Assembly (NCBI GenBank): GCA_029204225.1
Contig: CM055101.1
Location: 62,076,955-62,140,954, forward strand
Length of the DNA stretch: 64,000 nucleotides
Direction of reading: 5' to 3'
Origin: Diphasiastrum complanatum
Lineage: Eukaryota; Streptophyta; Lycopodiopsida; Lycopodiales; Lycopodiaceae
Under the pieces are notes generated by a model, which was not told where the DNA came from, made no database searches, and was given only the letters and a program-made list of their open reading frames with translations. Made by a program: the position numbers and the translations under genes. Shown here piece by piece: positions 54,880 to 64,000 of the stretch; position 1 is the stretch's first letter; every line of letters begins with the position of its first letter.

Positions 54880-55660
54880 AATGTACATAATGTAAAATTC
54901 AATTATGGTATTTGTACCATAGAAAAGGATGGTAGTTTGATAGCAAAAGAGACAAACATGGTAGACTTTACAAGCCATATGCTTGGTTTCACACAATGAA
55001 AATGTTAGTCACCGTTTATTTCTGGTGGAGTTGTGTCATAAGAGATTGGCACATCTCAACTTTAGGTGCATGGATGATTTGGTAAAAATAATCTATTGTG
55101 AATGGTTTACCTTCTAATTTTTCTAGAATAGTGAAGGTTTGTCAAGCACGTGCATTATCTAAGTCACATAAGCAATTTTTTTTCAAGATCTATATCAAAA
55201 TTCAAAAGGCCTCTTAATTTGTTCCACTCAGATGTTCGATTTTCTAGCACAACACTATATGTTTGTAACATTTATTGATGACTATACTAGATGTAAATGA
55301 CTATTCTTCCTCAAGAGCAATACACAAGTGATCTTCAAATTCAAATCTATGGTGGAGAACCAATTCAACAAGAAGACCAAGACATTGAGATTCGATAATA
55401 GAGGCAAGTATATTGCCAAAGATTTTATTGCATTTTGTGAAGCACATGGGATCATAAGGCAACTTTCTTTCCCAACGACAACTCAACAAAATGGAGTTGC
55501 TAGAAGGATCAAAATAAAAATTTGTGAGTATAATAATGCTCTTATATTGGATGCATCTCTTCCGTTGACATTTTTGGGTGAGGCAATGATTTTTCTAACT
55601 ATATTTAGAGTAGGTTTCCAAGCACTTCACTTGATCATAAGTCACCTATTTAAAGCTCTT
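54880..55660 (+). mobile_element. Ty1/copia copy I: GAG-pre-integrase and integrase remnant
   Basis: Plus-strand fossil with worn GAG-pre-integrase (54,880-55,240) and integrase core (KTKTLRFDNRGKYIAKDF and TTQQNGVARR, 55,370-55,510). It passes into LTR-like sequence that forms the left arm of the inverted repeat at 55,660. Old and heavily broken. Confidence 0.7.
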
Positions 55661-57410
55661 ATATAATACTTCGTGATAGTGATAGTGATAGTGATAGTGA
55701 TAGTGAGAGACAGAGTAATAGCAAGAATCGAAGAGTGATGACCTCTTGAGCAAAATCTTATCTGTAATCTTGATGCGTTGTCATTTTGTAATATTTTTCT
55801 ATCAACAAAGTGACTAACTAGTTCTAATCCATGTATGTCAGAATAATCCTTGCACATCCAACATCATGAATGTTGTTGTTGAAGAAGTATGATGTGTTCT
55901 AAAACTTTAAATGCATGAATCTTATTTTTTCCTATGCTTCTTCTTGAAAAGTTAACTATAAATCATTAGCTACAATTCAACGGTTGTCATAGACACCTCA
56001 AATGAATTGTAAGCATGATTTTCATGGACGTTTCTCGATGATATTGTTAAATTATTTGATTGTACTGATACTAAGTTACAAGATATCAGAAATTTTTGAA
56101 CCTAAAAAGTCAATTGCATCTTTTCACACACAACATCATAAGGAGTAAAATCTAAATGAAATATGTCTTTTGTTGACGTAGGATCCTCTTTAGATCTATC
56201 CTTTAAGGGTACATAAGCATAGCATGTGCATCCAAAACTTCAAAATCTTTCACATTGAGCTTCTCACCATAAAGAACCTTGTATACATTCATACTTTTGA
56301 GCTATTTTTCTAATCTACTTTGTAATAATCAAATGATGGATTATGTACACTAACAATATTAACTACTCTACAATTAACTTGTGATCAAGACCTTAATATG
56401 TCGCTAATGATGGAAGTCATTATAACCACAATTTGAAGCATAGCACAATCTACAACTACTAGTTGATCAATCAAGGCTCTAAGACTGTTAATATGGTCAC
56501 ACATAAAAGTATTGTCATTCATTTTAAAAGAGAAATTTAATTTTTTTTTGTTGAACAATAGTGTCTAATAAAGAGAATTAAGAACTTCTTAGGCTTTTTT
56601 GTGTTGACTTGCATAATGTCACATGAGAGATACGAGAATCCATGAGATGTAGGGTAGTTGTGGAAAGTGTCTTGCATCTTTGATTTTACACTTAGTAAGT
56701 GAATTGGCATCATCAGTTGGTGGTTTTGGAATAGATCCATCTATCACTCCCCATAAATCTAGTGCAATAAGTATCATCTTAATCTTGAATTTCCACATGT
56801 AGACATTCTCACCATTGAGCCTGTCAATGATTCTAAGATTTGTGGATGATTTCATTTTGTCTTGCAATTGAGATGAAAGTATTCATGACTTGGAATCATA
56901 GAAAGGAAAGCAAGAATAGATGTTGTAAAACCTTACGGCTCTAATACCATGCTGGAAATTAGTGTGAAAAGATGCATATGACATTCAAAGTTCAAGTTGC
57001 CTTCAAGATCTTGTAACTCAGTATTAGTACAATCCAATACATTTATAGTATCATTGACAAGCATCTATGACAACCATGTTTACAATTCATCTGAGGTGTC
57101 TGCGACAATCATATAATCGTAGTTAATGATCTATAATTAGCTTTGCAAGAAGAAGTAGAAGCAGAATCGAGGTTCATGCATTTAAAAGTTTTAGACACAT
57201 CCGAAGTTCATCACCAACAACATTCATGATGTTAGGACCTACAAGGATTATTCTGACGTACATGGATCAAAACTAGTTAGTCGCTTTGTTGATAGAAGAA
57301 GCTTACAAGATGACAATGGATTAGGATTAGACAAGTGTGCTCAAGAGGGCATCACTCATTTGTTCTTGTTATCACTCTATCTTACACTATCACTATCACG
57401 AAGTACTCCT
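55660..57410. repeat. Long inverted repeat formed by two opposed copia LTRs
   Basis: The left arm (55,660-56,130) and right arm (56,950-57,410) are reverse complements at roughly 75-80% by eye. They begin with TTCGTGATAGTGATAG on the left and end with CTATCACTATCACGAA on the right. The left arm also holds a short GTGATA microsatellite (about 55,675-55,706). The spacer carries minus-strand copia sequence (copy J). Confidence 0.75.
56140..57410 (-). mobile_element. Ty1/copia copy J: 5' LTR, gag start and integrase remnant
   Basis: Minus-strand fossil. The LTR lies at 56,950-57,410; a primer site TGGTATTAGAGC at 56,949-56,938; gag start at about 56,870-56,620 (RIIDRLNGENVYMWKFKIKM); further left, 56,330-56,145 resembles the end of integrase (YGEKLNVKDFEVL). 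Broken and old. Same family as copy I. Confidence 0.7.
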
Positions 57411-59395
57411 TCAAGAGTTTTATAATGTCTATACATTTGTTCTACATTCATACTTTTGCATTATGCTTTTGATCAATTGTGGCCTTGACTATATACGTGA
57501 TGTATGACAAGTGCAAGATCCATTTAATTCCAATAAAACCATGCTACTATATACTTGGTTGAGCATAGATGTCATCTTTACATGTTGGAAAGGTCACTAG
57601 GCAAAGTGCAAGGATGGTAAGGATGATCAATATTATTCATTTATTCTTGAAGGGCCAAAAATCATGATCATTATAAGTTTTACTATGGTTCTAGAACATC
57701 TTGTGTCTCAATGGACTTCAAGATTCGTGATATGAAGTTAAATGAGATCATAAGATTTTTTTTGCCTCATAATGGCCTTGGTTTTTTTTTTTTTAACCGA
57801 CTACTTACAGTTGGTGAAATTAATATGGATGCAAAAGGAATTCTACCAAAGAAGAGTGAAACTTGCTACCGCATGAAAGTTGCAGTTTGACTTTTCATTA
57901 TTTCCCCAAGAACCTTATTCTTTGTAGAAGTTTGATGATATGTAGTAAAATGTAGAGCAAACCTTTTACTAATGTGCATTGTGTATATTTACATTAAGAG
58001 CCTTTGTCAATCTACTTGACAACTTCTATTAATATTCTAGATCACCTAAAAACAGGTCAACTTCCATGACATATATCTAAGAATATAGGCGTGCCAACTC
58101 ATTAATGTCAAGGCTTCTAGGTATAGACCGATAATATATATACATATTGAATGATAATCACCCTAAGAAGCTCTTGGAGATAAGTGATGCAAAGGTGCGT
58201 CATGGTATATTACTAGTTTAATTTGGCCTCCTGGCATGGGGTAATGGAAGTGAGATGATGAGATATGATACTTAACTAGTTACTTGATAATTTTGCACAA
58301 TGTGCTACTACTGTGTATGTGTGTTTTTGCAACTATATTTGATAGCATGCGTTTTCACCATGCAACATATTTACACCTTACATCTACTAATGAGCCAAGC
58401 TAAGTTTGGAGCTCACGACTTAAGTATTTCTTTTCCACAGCAATATGCATTTGAGTGACCTTGTTTCAGTATGCATGACATTCATATTTTACATCCATCT
58501 AAGCCAATGGAGCAAGAGGCTCATCGGTAGTCCTTTTTATGATTGTAAGTTGAGTCTTCAAGATGGTAGTACTGAGTCTTATTGAACTCAACCAGAGTTG
58601 GAAAATCTATAGTGTTTGTAATTCACATCTATTTGTAGCTTTGCCGCGATAGTGTTAAGCTATTGTGATGATATGCTAAAAAGCTGAGATGTCACACCTA
58701 GGTGAATTTGAGCATTAAAAAAGGTTTTCTTTTAAAATTTATCTTTCCTTTTGCGAATGCAACTTTTGTTTCTTTGTTTTTCAATGATTTGAATGTCCTC
58801 CATACGACAAAGTTATAGTGACATATCAATCACATGTATTTGTTCATTTAAACTTGATATAACCGATTAATGTGGTAAAGGCACAAGTACTTCGCATGGA
58901 AACTTCCATAGACCACTAGGAATCGACCCTCTTTTCTCTCAAATGTCCTCATTTGTAATCTAATTGGATTGGAACTTCTACACAACTGCGATGATAGCAA
59001 AGTAGACCAACTCACAATTGTCTATGACTAAGGAGTCTACTTGAGCAAGGAATCACACCCACAAATGCTTAGGCAAAAAATCAATGTTTCTTGCACATTT
59101 CTTTGGCTTTGATACATAGGTTATTTAGCCTTAGTATGCATAAATAGGTGAGGTAACCCTCATTTGCTAGCTTCTAATATTGTCTTTTAAACATAAAGAG
59201 GTACACTATCAATTGATTAAAATTTCTAACAAAAACCAATGCACTTCTTTGCAAGTCCGAGGCTTTAAGACCGTCTTCCCATGTGCCCCATTGATCCATG
59301 AAAATTGACGTTATGGTCAGTTGTTGCTATTTATTGGTTAAAATTGGACGCATTAAATGCCATAATCTGCCTTACTATTTCTAGTAAGACAACTT
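57411..59395. other. No gene recognised
   Basis: About 2 kb of AT-rich DNA (57.4-59.4 kb) with only short open frames on both strands. I found no domain, LTR pair or tandem repeat. Confidence 0.5.
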
Positions 59396-59401
59396 TGAAG
59401 G

Positions 59402-60130
59402 GTGCAGGCGTTTCTACCTTTCAAAAGTGAAAGGTGCAGGCGTTTCGCGATAGAGAGAGAGAGGCTTCAGCGGGCAGCGCCATCGCTCCTCTCAGCCAAA
59501 GAGTGGGAGCTTGGAGAATTGCGGGCTATTCTTGTTACCAATCTTCCTGCAGCGTTTGTAGCGATGGTTAAGGAGCAGAATTGACTCGCTTTTCATCCGC
59601 CTCTTCCTGGGTCGTGCAATTGTCTATTGTAGTTTCTGTGCTCTTTTTGTGTTTGAGTACGTTAAGTACTGGATGGATGCCTTAGCTGATAAAGAAAGCA
59701 GCAAGTGGATTTGCAGTCTGAGAGATCATGGTGTGAAGAATGATACCTTTTGAGTGGTTTTTATTCTTCGTTGTATCATTTGGTTTGATTTTCAGTGATA
59801 TTGTTTCCGTTTGGCTTGATTTTCATGTATATTGTAATAATTTGGCAGAGATTGTGTTTTCATTTGGCCTGATTTTCATTAATAATGTAATCGCTTGGTT
59901 TGATTCCATTCGTAATGTTTGGAAGAAGTCTGTGCTTCTTGGTATCTGCAACGACGCCACGCTTCACACTTTCTGAATTATTATGGAAGCGAACAGTGGA
60001 TCAATTTCAGTCACTGAGGCTTCAAATGAGAATGTCTTCTCAATAAGCAAGGCAAAAACGGTGCTGACTCTGCTGCTTTGTCTCCCCGAGAGAAAGTGCA
60101 ACCTAGGATACAAACTGTTTTCTCTTTGTG
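59402..60130 (+). other. Anonymous stretch with gene-like composition
   Basis: GC rises here. A 60-codon frame (59,402-59,584) reads LQRAAPSLLSAKEWELGELR and then a hydrophobic end. Further on lie three degenerate copies of a TTTGGYTTGATTTTCA unit (about 59,778-59,890) and a 52-codon frame from 59,982 (MEANSGSISVTEASNENVF). I do not recognise any of it; it could be leader or first-exon sequence of a host gene. Confidence 0.25.
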
Positions 60131-60403
60131 ACTCCTAAACCTTGCATATTACAGTTATCGCATTCCCAGTACAATGCTACAGTCTAGACAACATTTGAGA
60201 GTTGTGAGTGAGTTTTCAGCAAATTTTTTCTTCAGATGGACAATATATGGCCATTTCTCGGTTGACCAACCTTCTAAAAATCTTGTACACCTCTTCTCAG
60301 TCAATCTCCAGAATGCCCTCTCTCTATCTCTCGCTCTCTCTGTCCGCCCCCTCTCAATTTCTCTCTCTCTCTCTCTTGAAGGGCACCATCTGACCATAAC
60401 GTC

Positions 60404-60433
60404 AGATAACGGGCCCTGGAGGGCCCGTTATCT
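60404..60433. repeat. Perfect 13-bp hairpin, AGATAACGGGCCC with a 4-bp loop
   Basis: AGATAACGGGCCC (60,404-60,416), loop TGGA, then its exact reverse complement (60,421-60,433). It follows a CT-rich tract (60,348-60,376). Confidence 0.9.
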
Positions 60434-60764
60434 AATACATTAATCGCAAGAAACGAGTGGTTGCCTCGGTGAATGGGTTTGCAAGAATGCAACAAATTGG
60501 ATGTTTGAGAGAACGGATCACCCATTCAGCTATGGAATACATGAAGCTTAGGTGACAGGTGACATGGAAAGCCCCTCCAAGACCCAGCCAAAGGCCAAGA
60601 GGGAGGCCTTGGCCCTATACTCTCTACTAAACCTACCTTTTAAAGGCTCAACAAATGCACTCTTCTCCAATTCATAATTTGCATTTGGGCTGATAGTGGA
60701 CAACTGACACATTTTCATTGGCTATGAATACAAACGTTCAGAGCCATAGACCCTGTAGCAGACA

Positions 60765-60817
60765 GCCTTCAACGCACCTCGCCGTAGTCGCCGTAGGGCG
60801 GCTCGGTGCGTGAAGGC
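60765..60817. repeat. GC-rich hairpin upstream of the lumen-protein gene
   Basis: GCCTTCAACGCACC (60,765-60,778) pairs with GGTGCGTGAAGGC (60,805-60,817), with one bulged A. GCCG and CGGC can pair inside. GC content is far above the flanks. It lies 135 bp upstream of the ATG at 60,952. Confidence 0.75.
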
Positions 60818-60951
60818 CACATGCTACACACACCCTAGCGGGCGTGCTCGCTACTAGTCCATACCTAGTCCATATTCAAGCAACAAGATAAGGTGAAGAG
60901 AAAAAAGAAAAGAGAGAGAGAGTGAGAGAGAGAGAGAGAGAGAGAGGAGAT

Positions 60952-61447
60952 ATGGTGACACTGCAAGCGTTTTCTCCTGCCTTGCCTTCGATGGCTCATC
61001 ACTCCATCTCCTCCTCCTGCTCATCTTCTATCAATCCAGGTTTGCTATAAACGCTCCTTGCAAGGATCGTGTGAAGAATTTTTAATCTTCTACCCTCCTC
61101 CTTCCAGTATTCAGCATCCATATGTCTGAGCTCAGCCTCCCATTCTGAATGCGCTATTTGACACGTACATAGAGTGATGCTTGCTTCCTTGTTTGTTATT
61201 GTTTTGATCGTCTTCATAGCTTTAAACTCAATTCAATATTTTCTGCATTTTGAAGGATGTATGGAGAAGTTTAGCTGCTCTAGCCAAAGGTCTGGGCGCT
61301 CCTGTTCAACTGCTCCTTTGTGTACCACCACAACGATTGTGTGTCGGTTTGGAAGGAGGACCGTGGAAGAAGAATCTTGCAGCTCAAGAAGAGATATTGT
61401 GAAAGGCGTGGTTGGTGTGGTTATTACAGGTGGATCCATCCTATCAA
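60952..61447 (+). CDS. First exons of a plastid-targeted, probably thylakoid-lumen protein
   Basis: A GA-rich leader (60,911-60,947) is followed by an ATG at 60,952. Exon 1 (60,952-61,039, phase 1) joins exon 2 (from 61,256) across a 216-bp GT...AG intron, giving MVTLQAFSPALPSMAHHSIS, Ser-rich and poor in acidic residues as in chloroplast transit peptides. Exon 2 then reads SSRRDIVKGVVGVVITGG: twin Arg followed by a short hydrophobic stretch, the signature of a Tat-type thylakoid transfer signal. Together these predict a bipartite lumen-targeting presequence, as in PsbP-like or lumenal FKBP proteins. The mature protein is not seen. The exon-2 donor is probably at 61,447 (GTATAA) or 61,429 (GTGGAT), and later exons were not found in the next 700 bp, so the gene may be truncated by the rearranged DNA downstream. 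Confidence 0.6.
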
Positions 61448-62097
61448 GTATAAACTTCATTTACTTGTATCAGTTATCCAGGTTTTCATTTTGAATTGTG
61501 GCTCTTCTTGCCTTAATGTCAGCATAGTGAGAGTCGTCAAAGATTGTCGCTGCATTTTCGTGTTCATTCGGAAGTGCATCAAATCGAGCAAAGATTGGCA
61601 CTCCTCAGGAATTTAAGGACTGCAGCAAAATTCGGCGGACTTCATGAATTTTTAATTAAGAAACTCTTAATCATGAGACCGTTAAACAAATTTACAGCTC
61701 ATCAATACTTTTGAAAGTGACATACTGGCAGACCATGAATCTTGAACTCCATAAAAATATTCAAACGCAGATTATGGCCCTTAAAAATTCAATAAAGAAG
61801 CCGGAGGAGGATATTACAGTGAATAAGAAAACCAATATGTGTTTGCATGAAAATTTTTTAACCACCAAGTAAAATGCTTTGCCAATCCTTTACTCTTGAT
61901 AATGGAACTTTTTGGTGAACCATGGGGGGCTGACAGTCATTCAATTATGGCTTGGCCTATCTGCCTCACCAAAATTTTGCGGCCCTTTTACCAGGTGGGA
62001 GGATCATCAAATAATCTAGTCTTCAATACGTAATTATATTGGGTAGTAGGTACGGCCTTGCCATGAGAACAAACTTTTCTACGAGCTTTATCATCAG
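61448..62097. other. No gene recognised
   Basis: This would hold the next intron or exons of the lumen-protein gene, but no frame here is convincing. Confidence 0.35.
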
Positions 62098-62476
62098 ATG
62101 ATTCATCTCCACTTCAGATACTGAAGTGTTCTTGGCTTTCGGGAATCCAATCTGTATTGTCCTCAAATGTTTACACTGCAAAGGAGCCTGTATCTAGACT
62201 TTACCGATCAAGTTACTACTAAGACTAGTCGCATAACTAGGAATCGCTTTCAAAAAGTCAGGCTTGACTAGCCTAAGAAGATTGAAGAGCTCTTCAAAAC
62301 TGTTTTGAAACACAGTACCTGACAACAAGACTCGACGCATTGTTCTAATGCCCTTCGATTTATACTACTGCATAGTCTTGGTAGATATTTGCTTGTCTTC
62401 AGATCCATCTCTCAGTAGGAGCCAGAACACATTCCGAGGGGACCATGATATCTTCTGAGACAACCCTAAACCTTCT

Positions 62477-62522
<46 letters not shown>

Positions 62523-63166
62523 GTGAGTGTGTGTGAGAGCGAGAGTGATAGTGAGACTCACACATATATATATTGGGAAGATCAACATCTTAAGAAGGAC
62601 CAGTTGTGACTCCACTTCCAGGATTGCATAAGAACATGCAAACAAAAATTTTCTGAAGCTTTCTTTAGAATTGCAGTTTTACTTCTCCATGAAAAAAGTA
62701 CACTCATCTGTATTCCTTTCACATATTTGCTTGAATCAAGAAGTTCTTTTTTCCTCAAAAGTGTATTACATCCAGCACTAACTGGATTGAGAAACAGTGG
62801 GACGAGGATCCTCATTACATATACTGTCAAAAGGGATGCTGCTGGATTGAGAAGAGAGCTCATTATGCTTCAAAGGTCCACATCTCTCTCTCCATATTGA
62901 GATCTTGGCTTGGAACTCGGAGGATTTAGCTTGGAACTCAGAATTCGGTCGACCTCACAAGAAAAAGGTGGACAATTTTTCAAATGCAGATTATGAAGGT
63001 GCAAACTCAAGGTGCTTGTTGCCATTTCTGGTGAAAACGCTTCAGACTTATGGAAGAGCTCGAACTTTCTTCCTGACTAACTAAAGGCTTGTACTTTTCA
63101 TCATCATCGGAATCTTGCTCAACAGTATATTTGATATCCTTCTTTTGGCTGTTTGTTAGCTCACGC
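62098..63166 (-). pseudogene. SNF2-family ATPase fragment, CLASSY/DRD1-like
   Basis: On the minus strand, 62,340-62,220 reads RRVLLSGTVFQNSFEELFNL followed by LLRLVKPDFLKAIP. The LSGT..QN..EE..NL signature is that of SNF2 chromatin-remodelling ATPases, closest in style to the plant CLSY/DRD1 group of RNA-directed DNA methylation. In-frame stops lie on both sides (a TAG near 62,370 and another near 62,206), so this is a relic. Further upstream, 63,166-63,010 begins after a TTTAG acceptor-like site and reads QPRELTNSQKKDIKYTVEQD, then an acidic/Ser-rich stretch, plausibly an earlier exon of the same gene. Helicase motifs I-III were not found between them; a GA microsatellite (62,478-62,518) and a duplicated 66-bp segment lie there. 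Confidence 0.6.
62478..62518. repeat. (GA)n microsatellite
   Basis: About 40 bp of GA dinucleotides, running into a GT-rich stretch. Confidence 0.95.
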
Positions 63167-63169
63167 GGT

Positions 63170-63549
63170 TGCCTAAACCAAACAAAAGGTCAACATTTTT
63201 GCGTGTTTTGAGGTGCTTGTGTGGTGTGCATCCTCGATTTCATAGCTTGAGGAACGCAACTGCAACAAAACTACTGCTCCCAATTTTAAACTCCAAGGCT
63301 CTCCAAGTTCATATCTGGTCTTTGCACATTCTCACTTCATCTCCAAGTTCTTCTTGAATAGGCCTAATCAAAAAGTGAATGGTCACCAGAACTGTGTCAT
63401 TCACTACAGGGACCCACAAGAACTACACACTACTATGTCTTATATCAGCATCTTAGGAAGGACCAATTGTGACTCCACTTCCAGAATTGCATAAGAACAT
63501 GCAAACAAAAACAACTGGTCTTCACACAGTCTAGCTTCATCTCAACATT

Positions 63550-63603
<54 letters not shown>

Positions 63604-64000
63604 CTATGTATCTCTCTCTCTCTCTCTCTCTCTCTCTGATTTTCAGCTCATTACAAATATTACATATGTTAAACACATACATACATTATGTTAAGAGTAC
63701 AATGATCGCGTTTCACAAAACCAGGCGCATGTTCCGCAAAAAAGCATACTGTATATTAATTTAAGAGATGTATAAAAAAAAACATTACGCATCCCGCCAC
63801 ATACGGCTAGGTCTGTTTGTAAACTACTATCTAACTATATGCCGTCTCATTTATTGCCGAAAATTACATAGAAAGAGTCCGCCACATATGGTTGGACCTT
63901 ATTTAGGCTTTACATTACTAGGGCGCCGAAGAGCCCACAAACTTGTCGTCCCGGTCAGGTGCATTATTTTGTCGCTCTGCCTCCTGGCTGGCCTGACGAT
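63170..64000. other. No gene recognised; microsatellites at 63,553-63,638
   Basis: The stretch holds (CT)n, (CTAT)n and again (CT)n between 63,553 and 63,638, and one copy of a 66-bp repeat (63,447-63,512) whose partner is at 62,586-62,651. The last 250 bp are richer in GC but show no frame. Confidence 0.6.

Overview
The window looks like nuclear DNA of a land plant with a large, repeat-rich genome. The evidence is a plant-type multi-KH RNA-binding gene, an apparent thylakoid-lumen precursor, introns with plant-like borders, a CENH3-like histone fold, and dense Ty1/copia and Ty3/gypsy retroelements with primer sites complementary to initiator-Met and Asp tRNAs. A fern or another large-genome lineage would fit, but the species cannot be fixed from this sequence. 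I saw no tRNA, rRNA or CRISPR.

Layout. 1-3.6 kb: 5' part of a minus-strand KH gene whose 3' end lies outside the window. 3.8-24.7 kb: broken retroelements side by side: a gypsy copy (3.8-10.8), two related minus-strand copia LTR copies (10.8-13.6), a plus-strand copia (14.5-17.3), a second gypsy copy with a 1-kb minisatellite leader (17.3-23.4) and a coiled-coil fossil with a long CT tract. 24.7-35.5 kb: a well-resolved nest. A plus-strand copia is split by a minus-strand copia (25,930-34,439), which itself carries two solo LTRs with perfect 5-bp target duplications, a piece of gypsy gag and a foreign segment. 36-41.2 kb: a minus-strand Tat-like gypsy copy with a large extra ORF beyond integrase.

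42.0-44.4 kb is the most unusual stretch. A CENH3/H3-like histone-fold exon is followed on the same strand by an intron-bearing Ulp1-type (SUMO/ubiquitin-like protease) gene, and the convergent gene on the other strand has a ubiquitin-like (beta-grasp) pattern. The histone, protease and ubiquitin-like parts suggest, by inference only, a decayed chromatin/SUMO-type gene cassette. 44.5-57.4 kb is again retroelement debris, including a short copia copy with clean LTRs and target duplication and an LTR element with an unrecognised 260-residue ORF.

57.4-64 kb is mostly not retroelement-derived. It holds the first exons of a plastid-targeted lumen-type protein (from 60,952), two strong hairpins and a decayed minus-strand SNF2/CLASSY-like ATPase fragment (62.1-63.2 kb). 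The only convincing host genes with working-looking parts are the KH gene (which has a frame break) and the lumen-protein start. The 42-44 kb cassette looks partly intact.
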